A stretch of 64,000 nt of DNA from Eonycteris spelaea (Eukaryota > Chordata > Mammalia > Chiroptera > Pteropodidae), in the NCBI GenBank assembly GCA_003508835.1, contig PUFA01000677.1:1-64000 (forward strand), given 5' to 3'. This document shows, piece after piece, positions 22,928 through 34,201 of this stretch. How positions within the stretch are numbered: the first letter of the stretch is position 1; each line of letters opens with the position of its first letter. Below the pieces are notes generated by a model that was not told the DNA's origin, did no database searches, and was given only the letters and a program-made list of their open reading frames with translations. The position numbers and the translations under genes were made by a program.

Positions 22928-24115
22928 TAGCATTTTCTTTTTTTTTCTTTTTTTTTTCTTTTAATTAAGTTTATTGAGGTAACATTGGTTAATACAATTA
23001 TATAATTTTCAGATGTACATTATCATTTGACATTTGTATATTCTTTTGTGAGTTTACCACCCAAAAGTCCAGTTTTCTTCAGCTACCATGTATTTGACCC
23101 CGTTTACCCAGTCTGCCCCTCCCCTCCTCCCCTTACTCCACTAGTAACCACTAGTCTATAGTCCTTTGGTAACCAGTAGCCTGTAGTCCATGTCATGAGT
23201 CTCTGTTTGTTTGTCTGTTCATTTCTTGCTTTTAGGTTTATATCCCACATATAAGTGATATCATGTGATTTTCCTTTTTCTGTCTGGCTTATTTCGCTTA
23301 GCATGATTATCTTGTGGTCATCCATGTTGTTGCAAATGGCAGTACTTCATCTCTTCTTATGGCTGAGTAATATCCATTGTATATATGTACCAAGCTTCTT
23401 TAGCCAATCATCTATCATAGGACACTTCGGTTGCTTCCATGTCCTGGCCACTGTGAATAATGCTGCTATGAACATCGGTGTGCAAATATCTTTTGGATAT
23501 GGTTTTCAAGTCTTTGGGGTAAATACCCAGTAGAGGATTGCTGGATCATATGGTAGATCAATTCTTAGTTTTTTGAGGAACCTCCATACTGTTTTCCATA
23601 GTGGCTGTACCAATTTGCAGTCCCACCAGCAGTGTATGAGGGTTCTTTTTCTCTGCATCCTCTCCAACATTTGTTATTACTTGTCCTGTTGATTATAGCT
23701 ATTCTAACAGGTGTGAGATGATATCTCATTGTGGTTTGATTTGCATTTCCCTAATAGCTAGCGATGTTGAGCATCTTTTCATATTTGTTGGCCATTTGTA
23801 TGTCCTCTAGGGAGAAGTGTCTGTTCAGGTCCTCTGCCCATTTTTGATTGGATCATTTGTTTTTGTGTTGTTATTGAGTTGTATGAGTTCTTGTATATTT
23901 TGGATATTAGGCCCTTATCGGAGGTTGCTTGCAAATGTATTTTCCCATTTGGATGGTTGTCTCTTTACCTTGTTGACATTTATTTTGCTGAGCAGAAGCT
24001 TTTTAGTTTGATGTAGTCCCATTCATTTATTTTAGCTTTTACTTCCCTTGCCTTAGTATTTTCTATTTCTGCTTTTTCGAATGTTCTGTCATGGGGTTTC
24101 CATGAATAGTTTTAG
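22928..24115 (-). mobile_element. L1, 5'-truncated
   Basis: The T-rich tract at 22928-22970 is the reversed poly(A) tail. It is followed by the 3' untranslated region and ORF2 C-terminus (IIMLSEISQTEKGK on the - strand), with remnants up to about 24115. It is less diverged than most other L1s here but has many stops. Confidence 0.9.
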
Positions 24116-26690
24116 GCTATATTTTTCAGTCACTCAAAACTCCCCGGAGAAAATTTGGAGGACTGAGAAAATATATTATCATACTTGAAACCACAGCCCC
24201 TCACCCAGGGACAAGCGTTACTAATGATCTGTGATCGACTTTTTTTTGATAGTTTCTCATCCATAAAGGTGCATTGTAAACACTAGGAGATTCATATCAC
24301 ATTGTGACTTCAACAACTTTTATTAAAACTCAAAATTTTGCATGAGTTATCCTTTCTAAAAATTATTTCAAAACACTTGAGGTTTTTACTCATTTGTACC
24401 CCTCAAAGTATGAGTTGTCCCCAAGAGTGAAAATGCTATATTTCATAACTGAGATAGCAAGCAGTAATAACCCCTGATTCCTATCTCAAAGGCACGCAGC
24501 AGGCTGTAACCTTCCTGGACAGGAGCTGTATCGTTTGCTCAGGTTTTTTTTAAATTTTCTATTTTATTTCATTCATTCATTTTACTTAACATTGTATTTT
24601 CAATGTTTGATAGTTGGGCACTGGGATGGGGAGCATGTCAGAGGGAGTGCAGTTAGCATTAATATGTTGGCTAAGTGGAGGGCCAGGTGAGGGAGGGCAC
24701 AAATGGGAGGATCGTTTTATGAACATTATTTGATATCTAACCAATGTACTGCATACTTGAAGCTAATTTAAGTAAATATTATTTAAAGAGGAATTTGATG
24801 GTTATTAACTTAGGGAGAAAAAAAGTAGGAAAATCGCCTTCATTTCATTTTTTGTCATGAGTGGAGTATCTAATATCCTGACATATTTCCAGGATGAAAA
24901 TAGTTTTTTCAATTTGTTATTAGGTAAGCAGTAGGTTCAATAATGACCTGAAAGGTATATCAGTAGCAGTCACAATTATTCATTTTGTAAAGTGGAGAGA
25001 GTCTCAAAAGGTATTCTTCCTCCTTAATGGACAAAGTGAGAAATTAGCTGCCACTTAATAGGTTAAGATGAGTTGCAGGAATAGACACATGAACGAAAGC
25101 ACAGCAAATGTGTACATACATTCCATATTATAGCATACCTGAAACCCACCTGAATTTTGTGACATAATAAATAGGCTCCATTTAGGATAGAAAAACACTT
25201 AAATTTATTTGTTTGGTTATTTTCTCTACATCTGTCCTAGAACCATTGTTAATTTTCTTAAAAATTGGTTATTGGTAGAAAACGTGAGGGAATAAATCTA
25301 TGCCCACAGTTTAGATAATTTGCGTTGCAGGGATTCCTCCCAGTTGACACATAGTGCCAAATTCCTTTAACCAGAAACATAAGCCAGTGCCTGCATTGTT
25401 GTATCCTGAAAGTACTGATAATTTTTTAAGGGTTGCTAAGCTGAGAGGCAAAATATGTCATTCTTGTTTTAAAATAACTTACGTATTTATTTTTATATCT
25501 TCTGCCTGTAGAATGGATTGATGAGAATGCATATTAGAAGATTTCATTGTAAAATGAGGACTTGAAAAACTGTTTTTGAAGAACCACAGCTCCTATTCAA
25601 GCTGCTTTTCAGGGAAGGTGGGAGGGAGAGAGGGAATGGGAAGGGGTGAGAGAGACAGAGACAGAGACAGATAGAGAGAGAAGAGATAGACAAAGAAATT
25701 GAGACACCTCCAGTATTCCCCTCAAGGTACTTCCTTAACAGAAGCCTAATGGTTGAGATACCTAGTAGTCTGTGCAACACTGTCTTAACTTACATGCAAA
25801 CAGCTGCTTTCTGCTTTAGGTCCTCTTCCTGTCTTTCCCTTACATATGCTACTTAGCACTCAAAACTAATACATTATGTAAAATGAATGGCATGCAAACC
25901 TGCACACAGCTACTCTCTGCATTAACAAGTTTGTATTCCACTGGCTTCATCAACATACCTTTACTAATCCAGAATCTCCTGCCTAAGGAAATAACATTTG
26001 GAAACAACTTCATTCTGTATTACAGCAAGTACCTGAAAGACACATCGAGTCTCCATCAAAAAGTGCCAAATGACATTTTTCAAATCCAACATTTTTTGAA
26101 CCCTCGTCTAAAAACCTTGCCTTGCAGTGTCCAGAAGGCCAAAACCATGATATCGCTCGCAAGTCTTACCCAGTCGTAACCACACACTGTCCCCACCCTG
26201 AAAGACCTGCTTTACACCAGAGTTCAAAATCTGAATGAACATCTCCCCTGGCCTGCCTCCTCCGAGACACTCCCAAGGCTCTGTCCAGGTAAGGCCCTCC
26301 CTGACCAGTGTTAGGCAATACTGTCATCTTTGCTTCTCAAGTTGCTTGGCTGATAGTTGGGAAGTACAGTATATGCTGGGTATATTCACCGCTGCTATGC
26401 CCGATGCGACAGTGGAATGAACCTAGATCCTAGGATCATTATCGAAGGGTATTTCTGAACCATGCAGTGACTGAAAGACCACAGGTGGATTCGAGAAATC
26501 CTTTAGGAGTCCCAGGATTGAAATATGCAGTAAGGCAAGCAAACAAGTAAAAGAAACAGAGGTTTAATCTCTGGATGTGGGCAAATTCCTTGTACACATG
26601 ACATGAAACCCAGAAGGAGAGGAGGAAGCGACTAATCAAAGTGTGTGTAAAAAGGTAATAAAATCCTTAACATCTATTTCTTTCTCAGCC
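24116..26690. other. AT-rich intergenic stretch
   Basis: No gene is recognised. A purine-rich GA tract occurs at 25618-25690. The open frame at 25883-26179 (+, 98 residues) has no domain or splice context that supports it. The stretch leads into the CpG-island promoter. Confidence 0.45.
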
Positions 26691-26856
26691 ACCTTTTTGA
26701 GACACGTTCTCCGCTGAGGGGACCCTGGGGCTGTATGTCCACAAACTTTCTGGAAGCCTAGGGAAGAGAGATGGGGGTGGGGCGGGGAGTAAATCACACT
26801 TCAAGGCCCCTGTTTCATCTCTGGTACGCCCCGTGGTTTCAGCGCTCTGTGGCCCT

Positions 26857-26866
26857 GGCGGGAAAA
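26857..26866 (+). promoter_or_regulatory. E2F-type site
   Basis: GGCGGGAAAA matches the E2F/E2F6 consensus. E2F6, acting with variant PRC1 complexes, represses germline genes in soma, so the site fits the setting. The role is inferred from the motif only. Confidence 0.5.
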
Positions 26867-26913
26867 CCGCAACCCGCCTCCCGGGCGCCAAAGTCAGTGC
26901 GCGCGCCCATTGC

Positions 26914-26925
26914 TGCGCATGCGCA
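26914..26925. promoter_or_regulatory. Palindromic NRF1 site
   Basis: TGCGCATGCGCA is a perfect match to the palindromic NRF1 binding sequence. NRF1 sites are typical of CpG-island promoters and of many testis-expressed genes. A second site (GAGCATGCGCC, 26947-26957) lies close by. Confidence 0.75.
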
Positions 26926-26946
26926 TTGCAGCCCTTGGCCGTTGCT

Positions 26947-26957
26947 GAGCATGCGCC
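26947..26957 (+). promoter_or_regulatory. Second NRF1-like half site
   Basis: GAGCATGCGCC retains the GCATGCGC core, about 30 bases from the palindromic site. Confidence 0.55.
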
Positions 26958-27205
26958 TTGCTGTCCGCGTTCTGCCAGCTCAGCGGGACCAGAGGCGGTC
27001 GTGTTCCTTCGTGCTTGGGTCGTTCTGGTTGGCGGAGACTCAGCCGGTAGGTCCAGGGATCGGTCCTGCCGTGAGTCTAAGCGTGAGGAGAGGGAGGGGA
27101 GAGCCGGCGGGCTTCAGTCGGGTCGGGTCGGGGCTGCTTTCTGTGGCCTCCGAGGAGGAAGGTCGTCGAGGTTGTCGACTTTCTGCTGTCAGGGTCGCGG
27201 CCGCC

Positions 27206-27234
27206 ATGGCCGTTGCAGGCCGGGAGGGACCAGG
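27206..27234 (+). other. Short first-exon open frame with strong start context
   Basis: GCCGCCATGG is an ideal Kozak context. Translation gives MAVAGREGP before the donor at 27235. Splicing to exon 2 would continue only four or five codons to a stop, so this frame does not encode the GAGE-family protein. It would act at most as an upstream open frame. Confidence 0.4.
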
Positions 27235-27930
27235 GTGAGGAGGACGGGTGGAGGGATTAGGTGAAGATGCAGAGAGTGCTGGGGACGTTACCTCAGGTAT
27301 CTGGGCCCTAGGGGCACCTGGAACTGCCCAGAGAGCACAGAAGCAGTCGGGAGACCTCAGTGGGGCCCTGGACTCGGGGCAGGGTGGGCAGTAACGGAAG
27401 GGCCTAGAAACTCGAACGGTGGGACCGTACCTTTGTCCCCGAGTGTTGACGTGCACCAAGCGGAGTGCCAGGGGTGAAGCGGGCCCCTAGGGCTGCCTGG
27501 CAGCTAGTCACCAGTGCCTGTAGTCCCAAAACAGCCATGGCGGCGCGGAAAGACTGAGCCTTTGCCCGGAAAACGTTACATAGGGGCCATATGGGACTAG
27601 GCAGTTGGAGTGTGACAAAAGCAGTAGTCACTCGAGTTTTAAATTTCTAGTAGTAGCTCCTAGAAGTCTTCATGATGTTGAATCTAGTTTTGAAAGCAAT
27701 TGCCATCGTTTTTTATGTGCTTAAGGTGATTTCACTGCCAACGTGGCCACGACATAAATGGCTTCGCAAACCCTTGTATTTTGTATGAACGGAGAGCATG
27801 TACACTTAGACTTACCATGGGACTTATTTTTAACATATTTTCAAAGTTGAAAAACAAGAAAACATAGCCATGCAGTTGTTATAGCTATCCTCTCAAGTAC
27901 ATTTTAAAAACCACAATATTCTCCTTCCAG

Positions 27931-28022
27931 TGGGAAATATCAGTGAGCATGTAAGATCAGGATCTGTACAGAAAATATTGCTAGAAGATCCAGAGTCTTC
28001 CGAGCCAGTTGGACTCGTGGTT
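27931..28022 (+). pseudogene. Exon 2 of the PAGE/XAGE-like gene
   Basis: It follows the acceptor ttctccttccag and ends at donor GTGAGT (28023). The open frame reads S-E-H-V-R-S-G-S, then D-P-E-S-S-E-P-V-G-L-V-V, close to the N-terminus of PAGE-type proteins (M-S-E-H-V-R, later Q-P-V-G-S). The residue before S-E-H-V-R should be the initiator, but 27939-27941 is ATC rather than ATG. This is seen directly. No other ATG in this frame precedes it within the exon. Confidence 0.75.
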
Positions 28023-28306
28023 GTGAGTGCTTTTAATATTTAATGTTTTCCGTTACCGGAATTTATTTTTCTGTACACCTCTATTCCATCGGATTTTAAA
28101 ATAGCTTCCGACGTCACTGTAGTTGGTTCCTATTGGAATAGCCACATTGTGGGAAGAGTAAATTCGTTAAGAATAAGTATGTAGAATCATGGTTTTTAAA
28201 TGTCTTTATACCTATTTATGATTATGAATGTGTTCTGTATATTTATATCACTGGCATGTGTTAACAACAAAACATTTCATTTGCACACACACACACACAC
28301 CCCTAG

Positions 28307-28422
28307 ACCCAGCAACTCAGTGATGAACAACCTCAAGAAGAGGAGCCACCATGCACTATGTGAGAGTCAGGATATTACACCTGATCACGAGAAAGAGAAT
28401 AAAGGGGCACCTGAATTTCAAG
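28307..28422 (+). pseudogene. Exon 3 of the PAGE/XAGE-like gene, with a frameshift
   Basis: Acceptor cacccctag ends at 28306 and donor GGTGAGG begins at 28423. In the frame spliced from exon 2 it reads Q-L-S-D-E-Q-P-Q-E-E-E-P-P, then meets TGA. Shifting by one base, the reading continues L-C-E-S-Q-D-I-T-P-D-H-E-K-E-N-K-G-A-P-E-F-Q, which aligns with the family's D-x-x-P...E-x-E-x-x-G-A-P segment. The frame change lies around 28350-28362. The exon length, 116 bases, is one base off the phase needed. Confidence 0.75.
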
Positions 28423-29385
28423 GTGAGGGAAAGGGAGGAAGAACAACTGTGGAGTGCAGTGTGTGTGTGTGTGTTTGCCCCTTGTATTTTGTGGCATACC
28501 GTAACTGTTGGAAGGGAAACAGAAAAATATCTCAAACGTTTGCCGAAAATGGGCTGAATGTGTGAACACACTATAGTTTTCAGCTTCTTTCCCTTCTTCA
28601 CTATAATGACATTTCCCTTTTTCTTTAAGAATTATTTTGTGTGCTTGAACATTCAGCCCTATTAAATAGTAGTTTACACATATCATTTTGCTTTAGGAGT
28701 TAACCAAAAGAATCCAAACTGAAACCGTTAAAAGGAGTTGTTTAAAAATCTTGGATGATTGTTGAGTATAGGGGATCTGTATTTAGGGATTATTATGCTC
28801 TGTTGTGTAGTCCATATGTATTTGAAAGTGTTTCAAATAAAACATTTTTAAACCAAGAAAAAAAAAGAATATGTTCCAAAATACATTGCTGTTTTAGCAT
28901 AAAAATGAGCTTTCCCCAGATTTTTCAGTAAAATCGACAGTGCAGGAAAATGCACCATTTCATCCTGTGGGTTTAATAGCCTGAAGGGAGCTCCACAGTC
29001 CCTGGCCTGAGAAACAGAGCATTAATCTATAGTTCCGACTATACGGCGTCTAAGTGTTGTTTTGGAAATTAAGGGGCTTTTATTTTTAAAGTTTGATGTG
29101 TTCACACTACATTAAATATATCTGGATATAGAAAGTCGTTCTATGTCTTAAAAATATTCACTATATAATAAATAGCTGAAAATGACATAAAGTAATTTCC
29201 TTTGGTGACGATATTCTCACAGTTGCAAATAATCTGATTTTTTTTTTTTACGGAAAATAAACATTTTTGTTCCTTTCCTTTTTGAAATATGAATATAGTT
29301 AACAGTTTGGCTGGTATGTAATTTTAGGTTCAAATTCTCTCATGATTTTATATAACAAATGAATCTCTAAAAGATTTATATAAAT
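28423..29385. other. Intron 3, left part
   Basis: AT-rich intron sequence with a short (TG)n tract near 28460-28475. No other feature is seen. Confidence 0.5.
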
Positions 29386-29830
29386 TCCATTTTTTAAAAA
29401 GACTATTTTTTGAGCCATTTCAGGTTCACAGCAGAATTGGGAGGAAGGTACAAAGATTTCCCTTATACAGCGGAGCCGCACACATGCATAGATGCCCCCA
29501 TTTTCAATACTCCTCCCCACCAGAGTGGTACATTTGTTACAACCGATGAACCTACATTAACACATCGTAATTAACCAAAGTTCATCGTTTATGTTAGGCC
29601 TCACTCTTGGTGTCGTACATTGTGTGTTTGAATGAATGCGTACCTACCATTTCAGAATGGTACAGAGCTGGCATCATCGTATAGCATGTAGACTTTTCGG
29701 AATGGCTTCTTTCACTTAGTAATATGCATTTAAGTTTCCTCCATGTCTTTTCAGGGCTTGGTAGCTCATTTTTTTTAGCGCTGAATTATATTTCATTGCC
29801 TGGATGTATGTATCACATTTTACAAATAAG
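29385..29830 (-). mobile_element. Old L1 3' end
   Basis: The reversed sequence carries the typical old L1 (L1M-type) 3' phrases: ggttcacagcagaattggga, 'cagagtggtacatttgttac' and 'cactcttggtgtcgtacatt'. Confidence 0.75.
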
Positions 29831-30549
29831 CTAACTTCTTATCTAATAAGGATTAAGTCTTTAAAACATTATCATGTAAAACGCTGCAATTTGCTGAATT
29901 TACACAGAGGAAAGCAAGATAATTATATCACCTGGCATTGAAAGCTCAAAAGAAGTTAATAATAAAAATACAGGCTTGCCAGTGGCTGTCTAAAAAGGCT
30001 AAGCCCAGGCATTGCTTCTGGTTTTATTTGATATCTACTTTTTGGTGGTGGTGGTGGGGGTTGCATTTGTTTTATACCAAGTACTGAGATTTAAAACATA
30101 ATAAGTATTGATGCTTTCTGAAGAGACACAAACTAAAATTATGCTTAAGATCTGATTTTCTCATAAAAATTCTGCTGTGTGGCATTAGTAGTCAGGATAT
30201 ATCCAGCCCTGAATAGCACTGAAATTCTTGGTGTGAGCAACAAAGACAATCAACATCTTGAGTGCTGTGATGAGATCCTTATTTGTACAGCCAGATGTCA
30301 TTGGTGCCCTTCAGTCATGATGTCTTTCAGTTATTGGCCCTCTGGGACCAATGCCACAAGAAAATGGGACAAGACTTGTTGTTCTTACTATATATTTTCT
30401 AAAGGTGAATATAACCGTTGCACTAAGTGTATGCTCCAAATGTTCATTAAGAACCCAAACCAAACCCTTTTTGCCTTTAGTAATCCTGAGGGATCTTTAC
30501 ATGTTTATGTAATACATTATAGAGTATACGTTTGTTTATACTGTTTTCA
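29831..30549. other. Intron stretch, possibly 3' untranslated region of the adjacent retrocopy
   Basis: It sits immediately 3' (on the - strand) of the TMEM123-like coding part, so it may be that mRNA's 3' untranslated sequence. No poly(A) remnant was found to mark the end. A chance + frame at 30179-30574 is not supported. Confidence 0.3.
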
Positions 30550-31236
30550 AAAGGAGAATGTTGTCCTAAACTAATTGATAGGGTTGCATCAATATTGCCA
30601 TTGGTCCTTGGATTTCCTTGAATGATGGCATCAAGCTCATCAGTGGTTCTATGCCGAATGCCTCCTCTTGAATATTCCATTTTGCATCTAGTGTAAAAAC
30701 TAGATAAAATTCCCAGTGTTGATGCAATACCACCAACAAAGCTGCCCAAATCAAATTTTGAGCCCATGTTTTCTTTAGAATTTATAGTTGCCGTGTTTGT
30801 GACTGATGAAGAAACAGACGTCACGGAGCTGTTGTAGGTTGTAGTCATTGTGGATGTTGATGTCTGCGATGTGTTTTATGAAACACTTGTTAATTTGGGT
30901 GTAGACTTTAAGGTTGTGGGAGTCACATTTGTTGAGAGCACTGGTGGTGTCATTTTAGACGAAACTGTGGATTTCAAGGTGATGACTGTAACATTTTTTG
31001 AGACCGAGGAAACTGGAGCTGTTGATGATTTTGCTTTGGGTTTCGAGGTGGTGATTGTCACGGAGGAAACTGGAGTTGTAGATGGTTTCACAGAGATTTT
31101 GGAAGATTCACTCGAATGGCTGAAGGGCACGTTACCTGTTGGTTTAGTAGTAGGGCTTTCGAAAGTGTGGAAGGAGCCGTGCTTGAGGATCCCAGAGAGT
31201 CTTCACCGTCACGGAGGCCTTCGGCAGCTCTAGCAA
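30550..31236 (-). pseudogene. TMEM123: Processed pseudogene of TMEM123 (porimin)
   Basis: On the - strand, starting near 31236, a Ser/Thr-rich mucin-like segment reads P-T-T-L-K-S-T-P-K-L-T-S-V-S. It is followed by a single membrane segment and tail, S-K-F-D-L-G-S-F-V-G-G-I, then C-K-M and R-R/G-G-I-R-x-R-T-x-D-E-x-D-A-I-I. This matches porimin, a type I membrane sialomucin linked to oncotic cell death. No introns interrupt it, so it is a retrocopy. The coding part is broken by a frameshift near 30850-30880, and the codon after D-A-I-I (30618-30620) reads CAA where a stop is expected. The 5' end is cut in the signal-peptide region exactly where the tandem exon array begins. It lies inside an intron of the PAGE-like gene, antisense to it. 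Confidence 0.8.
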
Positions 31237-31926
31237 GAAGGGCGAGATGTTACCAAGTCTAGAGCCTCACTGAAGTGCCAAAAGTGGGTATGTCATACGA
31301 TAAGAATGCAATTTATGCATCTTCCATTTTCCATAACTGTATCTTTAATATTATAGAGGTAACATTACCCTTACTTTAATAACAGAGTTCACATATAAAG
31401 ATCCTGTGAGAGGTCATTCAGAACCCAGATGCCCAAATGCCTAACTCATAAATTATCAGAGATGGAAACAAATTGAGTCAAAGCTATAGGGAATTATGTC
31501 TTCTGAAAACATTTCTTACTTTTGAGTAAGTGTACTTTAAGCAGCTGCTAACAATTTTCAGACTCTTTTATAATTCCTTCTTTTAACAAATAGAGAAAGC
31601 CATTGAAGTAATTACCAGTTTATATGAAATATGCTGAGGTACTGAAGTAGTTTCTAGTGCCAGCTTTAATATAATCTGTGTGATTCTGGTAGAAGTTCTA
31701 AACTTGCTAACTGATGTTTACTCTTCTATGAATAGTGAATTCAGATCAGATATATAAAAAGCATTTTCAGTGCTGATTTTTGTGTTCTCTAGTCCAGTTG
31801 TCTGTAATACATAGAACACAAAGATATTTTGTTTTCCATGACTTATTCATCATAACGTACCATCTTGAGCCACATTTTAAGATTTCATTGCAACTTAAGA
31901 AAATGAGTAAATACTCCACGAGATGT

Positions 31927-31928
<2 letters not shown>

Positions 31929-31970
<42 letters not shown>
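31929..31970. repeat. Poly(T) run of 42 bases
   Basis: An uninterrupted T run within unit 0 of the tandem array, at a position where units 1 and 2 have only mixed sequence. It may be the reversed tail of an otherwise lost insertion or a simple expansion. Confidence 0.95.
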
Positions 31971-31971
<1 letters not shown>

Positions 31972-32404
31972 TATTGGGACCTGGATACGTGTTCTTTGAT
32001 CCTGCCAAATTCTGGATTCTTCTAGCTCTGAGAAAACAATTATGTTTTAAATCCTTTCCCATATAGAGGCTCAAATTACGAAATGGCAGGGCTTGTCTAG
32101 TTCCCAGTTTCTAGGTCTGATCTAGTAGAGAGAATGCAGGCCGTCACTGATGTCATGGCGGGTGTGAGTTAGATACCCCTGCTAAGCACACTCACTGTCT
32201 CTACTGTCATCCTTGATGAGCTACTGTCCCTCATGAAAATATGGACACTATGATATTATCACCTCTAACCATATCAAAAGTGGCATAGTTCTGCCTTCAA
32301 AAATCAATCGGTAACATTTGAAGTGGAAAGAGTGCATGCAACCCGAATAATTTCTGAGTTATCAACTTCAGGATGTTTTCTGTTCCAACTGATAACCTTT
32401 GTGG

Positions 32405-32437
32405 TTTTGTTTGTTTGTTTGTTTGTTTGTTTGTTTA
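32405..32437. repeat. (GTTT)n microsatellite
   Basis: Tandem TTTG units form the pyrimidine tract just before the acceptor of the unit-1 domain exon. Confidence 0.95.
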
Positions 32438-32441
32438 TCAG

Positions 32442-32567
32442 GGCCTGATGCAGAACCTGATCTCCAGATCCTGGCTCAGCTGAACATTGGGGATGAGGGC
32501 AGAGATGGACCGGATGTCAAAGAGGCTGACTGACAAAAGCAGATTCCATTATATATGCCAGAAGCTG
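32442..32567 (+). pseudogene. GAGE-domain exon, unit 1
   Basis: Spliced in phase from exon 3 it reads G-P-D-A-E-P-D-L-Q-I-L-A-Q-L, then G-D-E-G-R-D-G-P-D-V-K, the recognisable core of the GAGE-type domain. TGA follows after E-A-D. Past that stop the same frame would continue to M-P-E-A-G and join in phase to the terminal exon. At 126 bases it is the only unit with the length that keeps the phase. The donor is CTG|GTGTGT, weaker than in units 2 and 3. Confidence 0.75.
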
Positions 32568-33663
32568 GTGTGTTATTCATAAGAATACAATTTACACAGT
32601 TTCTGTTTTCCACAAGTGTATCTTGAACAATATAGAGATAACATACTGTAACTTTTATAGAACTCACACATAAAGATTTTGGAATGGCACTTCAGAGCTT
32701 AAATGTCTGACTGGCTGACGTACATTCTATCAGTTACAGAAACACATGGGGTCAAAGCCTTATTGAATTATAGAATTTGAAAACATTTTCTTACTTTCGG
32801 ATGCACGTACTTTAACCAGGAGCAAATAATTTTCTGATTCTTTGATAATTCCTGTTTTTAAGAAATTCATAAAAGCATTTGAGCTAAATATCAGTGTGTA
32901 GGACTATGCTGAGTCACCGAAGTAGGTGCTAGTACCAGCTTTAATGTAATTTATGTGATTTGGGGACAATCCTTTAACTTCTAAACCCATCTTTAGTCTT
33001 ATAAATAGTGAAATCAGATTAGGTACATTAAAATCATTTTCAGTGCCGATTTTTGCATGTTCTGCTTCTGTTAATAGAAAACAGAGAATTTCAAGACATA
33101 CTGTTTTTCAAAGCTTATTTGCCATAAAATATCATCTTGACTCAAATTTTACCATCCGAACTGAGATGTCATTGCCGCTAAGATAATGAGTAAACATGCC
33201 ACTGGATGTTTCTGTTTCTGTGGGAGAACTGGATATCTGTTCTTAGATTTTTGTCAAATTTTGTATTCCTCTGGCTTTAGAAAATGATTACATTTTAAAT
33301 CCTTTCCCTGTTGAAGCTCCAAATAACTGAATCATAAAAAGGAACCAAATAGTCTGGTTTCTATTTTCTGTCTGATCAAGTAGAGAGTATGCAAGCAGTC
33401 TCTGATGCTGAAGAAGGCTGTGAGTAAGATACCCATGCTAAGCATGCTCTCTGTCACCACCATCAGTCTTAGTGAGTTACAGTTCATAATACAAATATGG
33501 ACAATACGGTATAATCACCTCAGGCCATATCCAAGTCAGTGTATACATTTGTGCCTTGAAACATCAGTTGATAAGATTTGAAATTCAAAGACTATAACCA
33601 TACTAATTCCTGAGTAATTAACGTAAGTGTGTTTGCCTCTCAAATTAATAACTTGTTTTTCAG

Positions 33664-33788
33664 GGCCTGACCCTGAAGGTAATTTCCAGGAACAGGCTCA
33701 GCCAAAGACTTAGGGTGAGGGCAGAGGTTGTTCTGATGTCAAAGGGGAGATTTTACTCCAACTAGAAACCATTTACATTCTGGCGCAG
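33664..33788 (+). pseudogene. GAGE-domain exon, unit 2
   Basis: It reads G-P-D-P-E-G-N-F-Q-E-Q-A-Q-P-K-T, then TAG. The downstream part (D-V-K-G-E-I-L) remains recognisable. It is one base shorter than unit 1, so it also shifts the frame. The acceptor (tttttcag) and donor (CAG|GTATGT) are both good. Confidence 0.7.
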
Positions 33789-34201
33789 GTATGTTATGCA
33801 TTAGGAATGCAATTTATGTGGTTTCCATTCTCCGCAATTTAATCTTCCATAATGTGGACGTACCATACTGTAACTTTAAAAAAGAGCATGCGTAAAGATT
33901 ATGTGAAAGGTAGTTCTGACTTTAAATGCTTGACTGCCTGAGTTATAGACTACCAGAGATAGAAACAAATGATATCAAAATTATATTGAATTATAACACA
34001 TGAAAATAGTTTCTTACTTTTGAGTGTATGTACTTAAACCAACAGCAAGCAACTTTTCGAGTCTTTTATAATTGCTGCTTTTAACAAATACATAAAGCAT
34101 TTGCATAATTATCCATGTGTGTGAATATGCTCAGGCATCAAGTAGGTTCTATTTCAGCTTTAATATAACTTGTGTGATTCTGGGAGAACGTTTCTCAATC
34201 A

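Larger units (their letters stand above)
26690..27560 (+). promoter_or_regulatory. CpG-island promoter and first exon of the PAGE/XAGE-like gene (piece B)
   Basis: The block is GC- and CpG-rich and lies just upstream of exon 2, as expected for X-linked cancer/testis genes, whose CpG-island promoters are silenced by methylation in soma. It has no TATA box. It contains an E2F-type site, a palindromic NRF1 site and a second NRF1-like half site. Candidate first-exon donors are CCG|GTAGGT near 27045 and AGG|GTGAGG at 27235. Either would give a largely untranslated first exon, as usual in this family. The true transcription start was not determined. Confidence 0.65.

Noticed and set aside
26771..27264. 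Open frames of 140-155 residues across the CpG island
   Set aside because: They reflect GC-rich composition with few stops, run through the promoter and do not join exon 2 in a useful frame.
30179..30574. A 131-residue + strand frame with several cysteines
   Set aside because: It lies opposite the TMEM123 retrocopy and its probable 3' untranslated region; no domain is recognised.
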